64,000 nucleotides of DNA from Rhodocollybia butyracea (GCA_015501585.1 JADNRY010000080.1:124001-188000), one strand, 5' to 3'. Counted from the first letter of the stretch, positions 48,483-62,900 are shown. Numbers and translations are program-made. Notes: generated from the sequence alone by a model not told the origin.

Positions 48483-50192
48483 CTATATTATAGGTTTTAC
48501 CTTATCAACTATAACCCAGGCTTCCGACTGCTCCGCCTGCCCAGAATGCCCTTTCTTAGTGGTTCTACTGGTCTTGGTCGGGCTCTTCAGCTTTCCGAGT
48601 ACAAATCCAATGCTCGGGCGAGATGTCGGTGTCTGTGGCCGAGATATAGATGGAGATGGAGATCGCTGAGATCCCCGAGCCTCAAAAATCTCAGAGACTT
48701 CGGAGTCGACAACGGTGTCGAGAGAAGAAGCAGAAGCAAGGCCGAGTTCATCATCACTAGAGTCCGCAGGCATGGCCACGACAGTATCCGCGGAGCTGGG
48801 AGACATGGAGCGAGGAATTTTGCGGCGACTGTGACTAGAGCCAAAACTGAATCCACGCCTCAGAGATGATGTTGGCGATGATTGGACATGGGTGTTTTCT
48901 GAATGTCGAGTGCGACTAGACGAAGAAGATGGGGTGTACGTAGCAGTAGCAGGCGATGCTGATGTCGAGCTGTACAATCGCGACCGAGAAAAGAGCTTCG
49001 AACTCGAAGGGGAAAGCCGGGAAGTTTTTGAAGTTTGTGAACGCGTGGAGGGTACCCGTGCAGGCAGAATGGTGTTTATGGCGTTGTTATGACCATTTAT
49101 CTCGCGATCGGGAGGTCTGAATGGAGTGAGCTGGAAAGGCTCGGAGATCTCGGGGCGTTGGTTAGGCGATGGCGGCCTGTACGATGATGGCATGGTGTAC
49201 CCGACTGAAAATATCTGAGGCACCCACGCAGGATGCATATCTCCAGGAATTAACTGGTCCTGTGGCGACAAGTTGGAATTGGAATGATGATTAAAGCTAT
49301 CAAAGCTTTGTTGTTGTTGTTGGTCTTCTTCACCGAAATCCACCTCGATATAGTTTGAGGTCGATGTGGTGGTAGTGGAAAAACGAGATGGCTGTCGAAA
49401 TTATAAACTTGGCAAAAACGTTGTGGCGGAGAGGAAGTATACACACCAGGTGCGGTTCGCAATCGGGATGTCCCGAGCCATACAGCGCAGATCTTCCTTC
49501 GTTTTCCATCCATTGTCTGCCCGCGACATTATCACCATCGCCGTCGCCGTCCATGTCGTCGTCTATGCCTAGCATTCCAGGTGAACGTTCCTGTCCAATG
49601 AGTTGATTGCCTGAGAATGTCGAAATGCCATGATCCGGATCCCAAATCGCAGCAAAGGTCAGAGTTGATTTTGGGGTGATGCTTGGGCTGAGGGCACTAG
49701 TAGGCTTCAAGTGGGACGTGTAGATGATACAAGCGCTGTCTTGTGAGTATATAGAGTCCTTCACGATCATTAAGAATTAGATATAAACTTTTAGAAACCC
49801 CGCAGCGCTGAAAGACCCACCTGGTCTGACAGATCTGATAGCGAGGCCTCGGAAAGCGGTGGGAGATAAATTCGATTCTGGGGTTGATGTACCTGGCCAA
49901 AGTAATCTAATATCATGAACGATGAAAGCATCTAGTTAGAATATGAGAACGTCGAGAAGGGTGTTTTCGGACATACTTGTTTTATGGCCCATGAATACAT
50001 CTTCAGTATCGTTGAATGTTTTCTTTGTACCAAACATAAACTGTGCGCTGTCTTCTGGAGTCAAAGGAGAGCTGATCGTTGGTATTCTCTGAAAATGGCT
50101 GTTGAGCGATGAAAGTATAACGTATGATAATCCTTTACATTCTCATATGAGGTCCATACACCAAGAGTCGGGCGTACATTTCGTCGTGGCAT
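48483..50192 (-). CDS. Ser/Thr/Pro-rich hypothetical protein, paralogue 1
   Basis: Several exons on the minus strand run from the likely start at 50,192 (MPRRNVRPTLGVWTSYEN) to 48,483. Parts include RIPTISSPLTPEDSAQFMFG, SITPKSTLTFAAIWDPDHG, an Asp/Gly run, a Gln run (QQQQQ) and a long Ser/Thr/Pro/Arg-rich C-terminal third with RGFSFGSSHSRRKIPRSMSP. It ends SEAWVIVDKVKPII. The protein is mostly low complexity and probably disordered or a phospho-regulated scaffold. The neighbour at 50,961-52,404 shares the motif 'PK-(S/T)-x-L-x-FA-x-IW', so the two are diverged tandem paralogues. I do not recognise a characterised family. Middle exon limits are approximate. Confidence 0.6.
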
Positions 50193-50960
50193 GGCAAACG
50201 ATACGATCCCAGAGAACAAAGGACAAAGAGGAGGGATAAGTTTGCGTAGCGCTGTAACGTTAAGCCTCGATGAGTAACCAGAATCAAAAGGTGAATTAGG
50301 TTAAAAGGATATTCGTAAAGTGCTTTTAAGACTCCGTGAACCAGCAGGAGGAGAGAACGAAAGAAGGAAAGAAAATAGAGAACTCGTCATCTAATTCATT
50401 TTATCGGTATCTATACCACCTATACATACTAACTATAGTATCTATATAATATTAATAATCCTAAATCTTTCCCGTCGCCAGGCAGAGACTTGGCAAAAGC
50501 GCGCTAGCAACGAGCCAAATATATGTAACTTTTGAGCAAGTAATTTAGAGAACCTTTTCTCTCGCGTTCAGTCGCGTTCAGTCAATATGAGCTTGAAAGG
50601 AGCGTGTCGAAATCCTTCCCACCCACGTAAGTAAACGGACTACTCTTCGCAAACCTTAGATAGGTGCAGACAACGGCTGCATTCCTCGTGGTGTGTTGTG
50701 AAGCACGCCCAATAAGTTTCTGGAAGAGTGAAGCAAGAAACATAGTGATACAGTACCGTTTAATACACGCATGAAGAGGAATAAACTATTAACGAACGTT
50801 AGTACGTAGTACGTAGAAAAGATACGGAGGGTGAAAGGAAGGAAGGGAAAGCGAGGCTCGCATGCCTGAAGTTCGGTCAAAGTATAATATGTATAGGATA
50901 GGATATGAACATATTATACTTATCTTACCTGAAAAAACACACATGCGAAACAAACGTTGC
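50193..50960. other. Intergenic
   Basis: Promoter of paralogue 1 and 3' flank of paralogue 2. AT-rich; it contains a short CGTTCAGTCGCGTTCAGTC direct repeat near 50,563-50,582. No gene is seen. Confidence 0.45.
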
Positions 50961-52404
50961 CTACTCGAAGCGTTGCCTGAATTGTCTCATCTCATGACTA
51001 ACCTCGATGCAAATCCATTGATCTCGAAGACCCTCCGCAGCCTTTTTCCGCGACAAGAAAGTCTGACTAGCTAATTTCGCCATCGCTAACGGGGTTTTTG
51101 CCTTCGTCTTTGAATTGGAATTCTGTACGGTGACATTCGTGCCTGGGAGTCCATGTTCGAATCTATCTTTGGGATTCGGATTCGAATTAGGATGAGCAAC
51201 GTGAGTGCGTGGCGGTGGTGGTGGTGACAACGAGACTTGGTGGCTGAAAACCCCGCGCTGGAGGACTTCAGAGGGCGGCGCTGGCATACCCTCCGGACGT
51301 GGTTTAGTGAGTCGTCTTTTGAGCGGAGGACTTTGGTCTCTGGATGTGAATGTGGTATACGTGTAGGATGGGGACTCGGGAGGTTCAATAGTAGACCAGA
51401 TCTCGGACGCGTCATCGTTTGTGTTTGGGTTCGAGATGGATATAAAGGCTCCGGTGGTTAAAGTTTCCGTGCTCCGGTGATGCTATGAGGTAGGATAAGT
51501 CTAGTAAGCAAATTGGCCTGGAGTGAACGAGTGATAAAGTTCTACCCTCATAGCGGTCTGTCTCGGTGCAAGTTGAACTTCATAGAACCCTTCATCTGTC
51601 ACCATATCGATATCACCGTCTTCTTCTTCTTCCTTTGAGTCTTTCTCAGCGCCAGCACCACAACGCGTGTAATACTCTTTCGCAAACGGCGTCCTGGGAT
51701 CAAATTCAAACTCGCCGTCCAAATTCCGAAAGCAAGACTCGTAGCGGTTATGCTGAAAACGATGGGTTTGTGCTAGTAATGGCCCGCGTAGATATACGTC
51801 CAATCCGTCCAGTGTCGACGACGCTTGGGTACGTGCCCAGAATGCGCGTAATTTGGATTTGGATCTGCGAGTGTCGGGTCCGGAACCGGTACTGGTAGGT
51901 GGAGGCGAGTAATTGCCGTCCAGGAAGACGGAATCTCCAATGTTTTCGCGAAAGTATGATAGCATAGTCGTTGAAGCTGACTGTTTATCGATATCGTTAT
52001 CGGGTAGAGGCATCGTCCGGTAGTCAGATTGCCCGAATGAGAGGACCTGAGAGTAAGCATCGGATGGAGAAGGAGAGAGTGGGCTGGAGTTAAAGAATAG
52101 CTCGTCTTCTGTGCGTGAATCTGAGTTTTCGAGCTCGATGGGGGAGAATGCTACAAGATCAGAGTCGGAGTTCCAGATAACCGCAAATTTGAGGGCAGTT
52201 TTGGGAGGAATAACGTCGGACCAGCGGTGTTCACTAGCACTGGGATCCGGATCTGGAGTGGTGGGGGTGGTACAATGAGACTCGTAACTCTGTGAGATGC
52301 TGCCTCAGTTGGAATAGTAAAGCCGGTTTGGCGAGACGTACCTCTTGGCTGAACAAAGGCGATTCCTGGGGACTTGACTCGATGGGAGACCGCGTAGACT
52401 GCAT
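50961..52404 (-). CDS. Ser/Pro/Asp-rich hypothetical protein, paralogue 2
   Basis: The start at 52,404 gives MQSTRSPIESSPQESPLFSQ. After one short intron the protein continues with VIPPKTALKFAVIWNSDSDL, SPLSPSPSDAYSQVLSFG, YFRENIGDSVFLDGNYSPPP, FDPRTPFAKEYYTRCG and an acidic EEEEDGDIDM stretch. A last intron near 51,455-51,545 leads to a Pro-rich end with SLSPPPPPRTHVAHP and a final helix AMAKLASQTFLSRKKAAE before the stop at 50,961. It shares the 'PK-x-x-L-x-FA-x-IW' motif with the gene at 48,483. Function unknown. The last intron is uncertain. Confidence 0.6.
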
Positions 52405-53511
52405 GCCTTAAGCTCTAGTTCACAAGATTAGCGGCGCTGCTTATCTCTATGCGCATAAAAGTCAGGAGAGGTGATATTGGTAAAAACAAGGTGGATGTCC
52501 GTGCGTGCGTTCATAATCAAGTTTTTTTCTGTACTGTGTGATGAAAGGCAAAAAAAAGCATGTAACGTCATCATCTTGACAGATTCTGAATAGCGTGTTT
52601 AAATTACTTGTATTGCAGGACCTTCATCAGATGGTAGTCATAAGTACACGCTACTCTATGCTTTCATTGTACAACGTGCGCACTGTGCACCTGTACTGGC
52701 TACTTGCACCTCAGTGATGCATATACTCCAGTCCTTCAGACTCCTTTGATCAACATTCTTAAATGTTTATATACCTGTACTAGTCATAGAACAGATTCCT
52801 AGTCAAGCGGATAATCATTCACCACTTCTTCCATTCTCCAGACCCGCTCGATGTAGTATTAGTTCAGACACTGGTTGGCGTAGTGCAATCTGCTCTTCAT
52901 GACCACCAATTGCTTAATCAAAGGCTTCCCGGGTAGTCTGGAGCTCCTCCCCTGCCTCCATCTGCAGACACTCAACTTGCCTGTCGTGGATTGCTTGCTG
53001 ATGTCAAAAGAATCTCGTTTTGATCTCGTCAGAGAATGCATCGAACAGCTGCCAAATTCCGAGACGCTGTACTTGGCCGGTGCGAAGAGGGGGAAGCCAA
53101 AGCCTGCGCGCACGTAGACAGGGACGGCTGGAAGTGCTTGCTTGTAGGAAAAGAGGGACGAGGGGGGATCGGAGGAATAAGAAAAGAGGAAGGTAATGTG
53201 AATGAAGAGGAAGTGAAAGAGGGAAGAGACAACCAAAGGAGGTCCCAAGCAATATTTAAAAACGTCACGACAAGCTTACTAAAAATGACCTCTGCTTCAA
53301 ATTTTTGGCAACATTGAAAGAGTAGAATGAGTAAGTACTGCATACTTATATCCATCTTTGAAAACATGCTTTTTTCAATAAATTTTCAGCTTTCGGTTCT
53401 TGTGAATCCAGCAAGCTGTATGAGAGCTTGATTTTTATTCGAATTATTTAAAAGTGTGCATCACGTGGCCGTATTTAACACTTTGACCTTTTCTTTGATT
53501 CTTGAACCGCC
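52405..53511. other. Intergenic; possible remnant of an F-box/LRR gene
   Basis: Between 52,899 and 53,117 the plus strand has a 72-codon frame with leucine-rich spacing (LELLPCLHLQTLNLPVVDCL...LPNSETLYLAGA). It may be the 3' remnant of an LRR-type gene, but I could not extend it. The rest holds nothing clear. Confidence 0.4.
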
Positions 53512-55772
53512 ATGGATCCGCATTCTCTCGAAGAGGTGAACAAGACCATCTACTTAAGAAGTAGGTGGCCAGAGCTGCGACCTTATGAAAACCTGGAGTA
53601 CGATGCTCAAATGTATAGTCGTCGTCGGCTTCCCGAGTCCGAACGTGAAGAACTGGTACCAGTTACTCTTGAAGACAATCTCGATGAAGACAAGGGCAGA
53701 TACGAAGAAGATCCAGACTACTTTCGCGTCTTTCATTACTTTCGATTCTTTACGGTTATTGAGGGCTTCCTGAAGGTGCGGGCTCGACTATTCTTTTGAT
53801 TTCGTCTCTCTGATTCTCTTTGACAGGGCAACCTTGATCTCACAGGTCGACATGAAACGAGGCTCAACGAGCTCAAGCCTATCTGGGAACGCTTCTTTAC
53901 AGATTTTGCGCGCCTCAATAACTCTGCTTGCGCCTCATTAGTTCATGAAGAAGAAGAAAAAGCTTGCCATTTGCAATCTACGCTTTCCTACGAGGTTCCA
54001 AAGGAGGAGTGGAAGGAATTTCGTTTGAAATGGAAGATCCCGCGGAGAATTGAGCTTAATCAGGCTGTTAGGCATACAGGTTCGTCCTACTGTTGACATC
54101 TTGGGTTGATTTCCTTCATTGTAGGTCTATTTCGCAGAATGGATCCGCCAATTATACGTCCTACATCCAGATGGGCCGAAAATCCAGAAAATGTGCCTTT
54201 TAGACCTACCCACAGAGGTTCTGGACTTGATGCTTTCCACAGCCTCTCTAAAAGACGCACGACGTCTTTCAGCAACAAACAAACGACTTTATCAGCTTGG
54301 GCGTCAACACACATTCAAGGCAAGTCCTGTTTGCTCCTTCCATCTCGTTCCAGGTGTTAATCTGTTGTTTTTCTACTCCAGAGCCTTTCTCTTGGGCTCA
54401 AATATTACCATTTCCCTCCAAACTAACTGAAGATCGGGAATCGCTAATCTTGAAGGCTAGGGCTCGTTTCCTTGAATATTCTGACTTTGTGCAATCACAG
54501 CCAGATATTATGGTGAGGGTAAACACATTAAGGTTCCAGAATTTTGCGCGGCTCCTCTCGGAAACTCTTGACGGTTCTTTTACGCCTCACGTTCTCGATA
54601 GCAAAACATTTTTCCCTCCCATAACTTCTTCTTTGAACAAAACTATCTCTCTCGCACACAACGTCGGTGTTCTGAATCTTACGCACCTGGACATAACACG
54701 CGACTTGATGCAAACTCTTGTCCAACTCGTTCATTTGCACTCCATTAGACTGAGTTACTCCATGCAGGATGATGATCTGACTCATGCGATCATAGGGAAT
54801 GAGTTGCCACTGTGTGGCAAGGTGCAGTTCCTCGAATTATCTTCCTATTCTGTTGATTTTCGGCACCCATCCGACGAAAACACCTGGCTCCTTCTTCTCC
54901 TTTTCCCAAATATTCTTACCTTCGACTACCTGAGCCCGCCTCGTAACGCCATTTGGAGCCCTCCGATTCCGTCTCTTCTCAGTGAAGATTCTGCTCCGTC
55001 TCTTGCCACTTTCAAGAGTTTGCAAAAACTATTTTTATCCCACTACATTGACGTTCCGTTTGTCGCAAACTCGTTTCGGAAGCTCTCCGCCATCAACAGC
55101 GCCTCATTCCCTCTTACACATCTCAAACTCCACTCCTGCTTCGGTTACTTTGACAGTGTCATCATTGACTTGCTGGAGGCCCTTCATTCTGGATCAGCTT
55201 CATTAGAAGTTCTCATTCTCATAGGTCTGCAGGATGCAGATCTTGTGTTATTCGAGCGTATCACCGAGTTTTTCCCCGATATCCTTGAACTATCCCTTGA
55301 CCGAAGAACAGGAAATCGTCAAACTCCACCAGTGCAATGGCCCCATCCGACCTGGGAATACGCACGGTATTTCGCGCGGTTCACCAGGCTGCGTCACTTC
55401 AGCTGGAACCTGCTCTTTCTAACTACCAACCTCCCAAGACCAATGTTGGTTTTCGAGCGACAGGCAGAGATCGAGCATCAGCTGAGTATTATTCACACTC
55501 CTCCTCTTAGCCGGGCCGAGTTGGAAGAGGCTTTCGAAGATGATGCAGAGCTTTTGCGATTGTTTAAAAAAGCAGAGAAGGACACGTATGATTGTTTTGG
55601 ATGGAACACGGCACGACTGTTTAGTGTTCATTGTCCGACGTTAGAGACATTCTGGGATGGGTGTCGGTCATGGTTTGAAGTGCGGATTTCTGGACAACGG
55701 TTAAAGGATGAGTTTCCGTCACCTCGGTGGGATCCTATGATTCCGTATAGGTACGATTATTCTAGAGTATGA
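53512..55772 (+). CDS. F-box protein with long LRR-like C-terminus
   Basis: The start at 53,512 reads MDPHSLEEVNKTIYLRSRWP. After two GT-AG introns the frame gives EWIRQLYVLHPDG and the F-box MCLLDLPTEVLDLMLSTASL...ARRLSATNKRLYQLGRQ. A further intron (donor GTCCTG near 54,323) joins to KPFSWAQILPFPSKLTEDRE and the long last exon of about 450 residues. That exon contains repeated leucine-rich strands such as LTHLDITRDLMQTLVQLVHL and LEVLILIGLQDADLVLFERI. It is about 630 residues and unbroken with this splicing. F-box proteins recruit targets to SCF ubiquitin ligases. An extra N-terminal segment of about 200 residues before the F-box is unusual. Confidence 0.8.
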
Positions 55773-56842
<1,070 letters not shown>

Positions 56843-57276
56843 CTTGTTTACTTTTGTAGTAACTGGACAAAGGCTGCACATGTCTGCACTTGAAAATGGT
56901 GGTTCTTTTACAGGATATCAAAGTACAGTTCGTTCTCGGCATGGTAAACTCGATGGATGGTGACTTGCTCAGCACCTGGCGTACTGTAGTCTACTGTAGT
57001 CGAGTGTCACCGTTGGTGAACGGCCCATACGAACTTGTGCGCCAAGAGTCTGACAGGGAAAGGTCTGTGCAAATTGCAATCAAATCACATACATACATAC
57101 GCAAGCGTCGGATGACTTCCGGTAAGTAGGGATGGCCAGTCGTGGCTGGCGAGCAATTTAATGAATCAAATTGCCAATTGACGCGTTCATACTGCCATAC
57201 ATAAAATCGCTGTAGCTCCTTGTTCAACGCGTTCATCGGCCCTCGTTCCTCCTCGTTCGCGCTCTATTGTCACGCA

Positions 57277-59438
57277 ATGACTTCAACTCAGTGCGAATCC
57301 GACGTTGACCAAACCTTGTCTGTTCACTCTCGAACTATCGATGATACGAAGGCACCAGTTCCTCAACTTCCAGAAAGCACAGTGGTGACAGGCAAGAAAC
57401 TCGTAGTCATCTTCGTAGCAATGTTAGTCGAATTCTCAATTTTGTCGAGGCAGAAATTGATCTTTTTAAACAGGTTGTTGTCCCTTCTGTTGATTGCACT
57501 GGACCAAACCATTTTAGGCGTGTATATATGTAGATCAAGCTTGGATTGGTTTAGACTGACCCTTGTTTTTCGTTAGCAACTGCCCTTCCTCGTATAGCTT
57601 CCGATTTTGACTCGTTCTCACTACAAGGATGGGTTGCTTCCTCTTTCGTTCTAACACAAACTGTGTTCCTGTTACTCTATGGTCAGCTCCTGCGGATCTT
57701 TCCTGCCAAGTGGACTTTGATTTCTGCCATCGCTATCTTCGAGACCGGGTCGTTAGTGTGTGGGGTAGCACAGAATGTCGACCAGTTAATTGCAGGTCGA
57801 GCAGTTTCCGGTGTTGGAGCAGCAGGAATCTGTATGTTCTGTATTTTCTCTGTTTACCCATCTAATTAACTCCATATAGTTGTTGCCATGCTTCAAGTAA
57901 TATCTCAAGCTACCAGACTCGAGGACCGACCCCGGTTGTTCGGCATGTTTGCTGCTGTCTTTGGTCTCTCATCTATCATCGGGCCTCTTATCGGTGGAGC
58001 ATTCACTGACCACGTAGGGCGTTGGTTTACCTCCACAGTTTTTTATTGAGCTAACGTTACAGGTTACATGGCGATGGTGTTTCTTTATTAACCTTCCAAT
58101 TGGAGGTGTCTCTTTACTCGCCGTGACTTTCCTCCTGAAAGCTTCGGCTCCTCTGGGATCCGACCCCACAAAACGATCGTTCAACGACCTATTCTGCCAG
58201 ATCCTTCAAGTTGATTATATCGGTGCTACCTTGGTTGCCGCCGCCGTAACGTGCATAGTACTCGCTCTTCAATGGGGCGGAAATACCAAGCCATGGAATG
58301 ACAAGGCTGTCATCATCGTTAGTTTATCTTTGATAGCCGTTAGTACTTATGGCCTGACCGTTCCTCCTTCAGTGTTTTGTATTCTCGGGAGTTTGCGCCG
58401 TCGCGTTTATTGCATGGGAGATTTACTATGGCGACAAGGCCATGGTTCCAACTCAAATTTTCAAGTCTCGTTCAGTGTGAGCTTTGACTTGTTACCAAAT
58501 ATCCTCCTTCCGCTAAGATGATTTGTTAAGATACGCCATTATTATATACAGCTTCCTCACTCGTTTTTCTCTCTTACTGTTCTCATATGCAAGTATTTTC
58601 CCATTTATATGCGGAGATATGGCACTTATCGACACGATCTTCACAGTATATTCCTATATTTTACCAGGCCGTGAGACACAGAACGGCCACCGAGTCAGGC
58701 ATTGATCTCCTTCCGTTCATGCTCAGTGTCGTACTCAGCGGCATTGTTGCTGGCCAACTCGTCGGAAAGTTTGGGTACTAGTGCGTTTCCCTTTTTTTCT
58801 CTCTTTAACCGTCAATTCACTTCGAGAAATCCAGTTGGCCATTCCTGGTCTGGTCCCCAGTTTTCCTCGCTGTCGGTTCCGGACTTCTTTACACAGTCAC
58901 CACGTCAACATCATCTGCTAGCCTCATTGGCTTTCAAATCCTCGCTGGTGTTAGCACCGGTATGGCTATGCAAAATTCACTCCTGGCAATTCAGTGTGTC
59001 CTTTTTTTCTCGAGCCTTCTTGCAAAAATTTAATCTCTCTACAGAGTCGAGTTCAAAGAGACACCAAAATTTCTCGGGCAAGCGACGAGTATGGCTTCCT
59101 TCGGTCAGTTCCTCGGCGGTACCCTCGGACTCGGCGTCGCGGAACCTGTTTTCGCTTCGGAGCTCTCCAAGTATCTTCTCATCTATGCGCCAGAAGCTCC
59201 TGCGATGATAGTGAAGGAGTCACCCACCGCTATCTACACGGAACTCCCTGGCTCAATGATTCCAGGTGTTGTGCAAGCGTACACACTTTCGTTACGGATA
59301 GTGTTTGTTGTCGGCGTGCCCGTTGCAGGGCTTGCGTTGATCATGGCCATGTTCATCAAGAACATCAAAATTGCGAAGACTGCACCTCCTACACCCCCAG
59401 CTGTGGCGAAAGATAATGACTTGGAAAAGGGCCAGTAG
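57277..59438 (+). CDS. MFS transporter, DHA2 (14-TM drug:H+ antiporter) type
   Basis: About ten exons join to a protein of about 560 residues from [12 protein letters not shown] to DLEKGQ. Conserved family parts are [20 protein letters not shown] (motif D1), [34 protein letters not shown] (motif C) and [16 protein letters not shown]. Later helices include [20 protein letters not shown] and [20 protein letters not shown]. The second intron (57518-57576) begins with GC (GCGTGT) and ends AG, the only reading that rebuilds the ALDQTILATALP motif. DHA2 proteins export toxic compounds or secondary metabolites using the proton gradient. No frame break was found in the parts I joined. It lies far (about 29 kb) from the candidate RiPP precursor. 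Confidence 0.88.
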
Positions 59439-59714
59439 CGGTAAAGAATTTTATCTTTATGTGCTATATGATGAACGCTGAGGCAAGGTTGTGGGCTCTT
59501 GATATGGAATTACTAGGCGACTCTTGTACATTTTACAGAAGTATTCCCAGCTGGAATTCGGCTTACTACAACTACTATAACTACTCAACTAAATGAACAT
59601 ACGTACTCAGTCGACGAATTATTCACTGTGCTGACTTCTTGAATTCCGTCGTAGCCACGCAGGCTTATACTCTGACTCGCCCTCTCTGGTTCTCCCGTTT
59701 ATATGGTTGTGGTT

Positions 59715-59975
59715 CAGGTAGATGTAGATCTTGTCCATGTAGAGTGAGGCGAGGGTGAGCGATGCTGAGGCCAGTGACGGCCCACGTAGGCGAGGTGGTT
59801 GGATGGGGGTGTATGTTCACTGTTTAGGAAGGGATGGTGTAGAGGAAAAACAACGTACCGATACTTCTGAGTAGTAGTGGCCCGTGGGATCAAGTCGCAC
59901 TGGAGGTAGAGATCGAGTTTGACGCAGAACCTAGTAGTAGGTATGTACGGTCCTCTCAAAGAATATCCTCCGCTG
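59715..59975. repeat. Direct repeat with 62,655-62,900
   Basis: Shared ordered segments include GGCGAGGGTGAG, GGAGGTAGAG followed by GTTTGA(C/T)GCAGAACC(T/C)AGTAGTAG, and GGTCCTCTCAA. It lies upstream of the first FunK1 gene and again between the two FunK1 genes. It probably belongs to the duplicated unit that produced them. Confidence 0.65.
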
Positions 59976-60323
59976 TCAAGAGTCTGAACTTGACGGAGGA
60001 GAGATGAACTTCCTCATTAACGCCTACAAGCACACAATACTCCGGCTCACCTGCGCCGTCTTGCTTCAGCTTCAAACGACTATGTATTATATGGATTAGA
60101 GGATTCGGCAAGCTTCTACGCACCTGACATTACTAGAACCTTAGTTATCAGTGTGCGTCAATACGAGTGTTCGTATAATTGAAGAGGGTATGCTAAAACG
60201 AAGCAACAGTTGGATGGATGGAAAAAAAAGGGTCCGGTTCCGGTCCGCCACAAAGTCGTTCGAATTCGAACATTCATTGTCTTCTTGAAGTTCTTCTCTT
60301 CGATTCATGGCCATAACAGTTCT

Positions 60324-62415
60324 ATGGGTGCCACTTCTTTGCCTTTCTCATCCGGTGGACGCTTTATCGAAGCTGCTTTCGTGGAGGCTGCTCACGAGTT
60401 AAAAGGCAAATTTGCCGTCGTCTCTACGCGAAATTTCTTGGAAAAGTATCTTCCCGATGAACCCACTCCAATGCCGGAATTTAGAAGTAATTTATTCAAA
60501 GAAGTAGCTGATCAGAGAGCTGAGAATAATATGTATGAACCTATGGTGTGCTTCGTTTTATTACTTGCTCTGGAATACGGTCCTGACGTTCGCAGATCGC
60601 GGCATTGAACCCATATCTGAAAAAAGGCTGGACTTTGGTTAATACATCTGCCTCACCGGACCCCGACTCTGGATTCTATCACGGCCACAAGATCAAAACC
60701 TGATATCACTCTTTACTCTGACAAAAAACCTTCTAATAGCAATATCTGTCGCTCGTGCGACATGGAGACCTTCATTGAGCTAAAGTTTGATGAGGATGAG
60801 GATGGTTTTGACAGCGATATTGAAGAGCTTGAAAGCTTCTCTGCTGTTGCTCGCGACACGCGTGGCCAGCTCATAACTTATCTAAATGCCATGCAGGCTT
60901 CTCAGTACCGCACCCATGGCTTCGGCGTCCTTGTTACTGGGAAAACATGCCGCCTTCTCCGTCATACGCACTCCGGCATTGAGGTAACTACGCGATTCAA
61001 CCACACATCCCGTTCCTATCTCGCCACCTTCTTCTGGCGTCTCTCTCATGCTTCACCCGCTATTCGCGGCATCGACGGCACCTTCGAGCCTGCTACTAGC
61101 GACAAGGCTAGTGCGATTCTCAATGCTGTCGGAAAAGCCCCTCTGGAAGGTACGCGTAAATGGTCGTTCTTTCTATGTTTCTGTGGAATTCACGCATAGC
61201 CATCACTATCCTGTTGGTCGTGGTACACGCTGTTTTGTGGCAGTAGACTGTGAGACATGGCAGAAATGTGTACTTAAAGATACTTGGCGGGTTATAGGCT
61301 ACCATCGCGAGGGCGAAGTTTACAAGAGACTTCATGATAATTCTGTCCGAAACATTCCCACCATTCTTGCTGAGGCTGACGTCGCTGGTGCCTGTCATTG
61401 TTGTGGCGCCTTGGGTCCCGCTTGGTATTTTCCTAGCGTTGGCTATGCGGCTCGTCAGCACCAGCATTACCGTATTGTTCTCGGCGTTGTTGGAGAACCA
61501 ATGTCTGAATTCCAATCGACCTGGGAGCTTAATAAAGTTGTACTTCACGCCTTGCAAGGTAAGATGCTTTTCACTGTAATGATTCATTAATATTTATCGC
61601 ATCCTACAGCACACCATGATGCTGTCGTCAAAGCAAAGGTAGATCATCGCGATGTTTCAGCTGGAAATATAATCATTGTTCGCTCTGAATATGGTAAGCC
61701 TGGCGCTGGCATGCTCATCGATTGGAAGTTTCCAAATACCACGAAGAGAAAGAGGTGAGAGTCTATGAAAAGGCTGTACGTATGCGTTCCACCACACTTT
61801 ACTCTATTGTTCACGCTTCCTCTCCTAGGGCACTCTACAATTCACCGCTGCCGGCTTTTGAAAGAGCAGCCAGAGATCCGAACGTTTGCTGACGATTTGG
61901 AATCATTCGTGCTCGTCTACCTCTGGTGTGCAGCTCGTTATGCGCCCAATAACATGACCCCGCTTTCGCGCGGACAGGCGTTGCAGAGGTTCGACAGCCA
62001 GAATATATTCACGAGAATAACATTGTTAGTGGTTGGTCGCGCAACAGCCTACCAGTACAAACTCTCTTCCCAGTATCTGTACCACGTTCTCTGGAAGATA
62101 CTGGACCGCTATAAATATCGCTATTCAGCTCCTTCCGGTGACCCAGAGGAAGATCGAGAGGCGCAAAGGATCAAGGATGAGATTGAGAAGCATGATTGGC
62201 TGGAAAATGCTCTGAGCGAGGCATCAGGGAACAAGAATTGGGAAGCTATTCTTGATCGTTCAGTGGATCAGGAAATTAGGCTGGAGAACAATGAGAGTGC
62301 AAGACATAGGAAGTCACATTATACAGAGTATCGAATGATATTTGAGCGTAGAATGGAGCAACTGGATGAGCAGGGACCAGTTCCGATGGAGGATGACAGT
62401 GATGATGCTGTGTAG
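60324..62415 (+). CDS. FunK1-type fungal protein kinase, copy 1, four frame breaks
   Basis: The start at 60,324 gives MGATSLPFSSGGRF. Further parts are YLKKGWTLVNTSASP, HGFGVLVTGKTCRLLRHTHS, NGRSFYVSVEFTHSHHYP, KCVLKDTWRVIGYHREGEVY (ATP-site Lys), VDHRDVSAGNIIIV (catalytic HRD and Asn) and MLIDW, the family's replacement for DFG. The C-terminal lobe has IRTFADDLESFVLVYLWCAA. Frame changes occur at the A4 run 60,695-60,698 and the A4 run 61,133-61,136. Two more follow: GG at 61,724 (copy 2 has GGG) and CC at 61,851 (copy 2 has CCC). Each is one base. FunK1 kinases are expanded in mushroom-forming fungi; roles are poorly known. Confidence 0.75.
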
Positions 62416-62654
62416 AGTCGTTAACATCCTAAATATTGTCACTGAGAATTTGTGGATTCTCTAAACATATACATTAAACTATTATTTCTCCGCGTTCGAA
62501 AGCCTGACCATTGTGTTTGCCACTCAATCACACAAGGGGACTCAACGCCAACTTTTGCAAACCAACATGGTTTTCACACTCGGGACACGGAAAGCTTGAT
62601 AATGTATGATTTTCTTGTTTTAATTCTTGAGGTAGCATATATCTTGTCTATGTA

Positions 62655-62900
62655 GCCGTTGACCTTTGGGCTGAGAGGCGAGGGTGAGTTTGTTGCCGAG
62701 GCTGATGTAGTTGAGGCCGGCTGGATGGGGATGGCCCGATGGGCATCTAGGAAGAATGGAGTGGTCGAAAACGGTACGTGGGGTCGTGGCGCGTTGGAGG
62801 TAGAGGTTAGGTTTGATGCAGAACCCAGTAGTAGTAGTAACCACACGGCCACTAGTGTGACGTTCGGTCCTCTCAATGCCACCAAAGAATGAGTCCTATT
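62655..62900. repeat. Second copy of the 59.7-kb direct repeat
   Basis: See 59,715-59,975 for the matching segments. It fills most of the spacer between the two converging FunK1 genes. The open plus-strand frame through it is probably chance. Confidence 0.6.

Noticed and set aside
57277..59438. DHA2 transporter as the exporter of the candidate RiPP locus
   Set aside because: It lies about 29 kb away with many unrelated genes between, so a link cannot be supported from this window.
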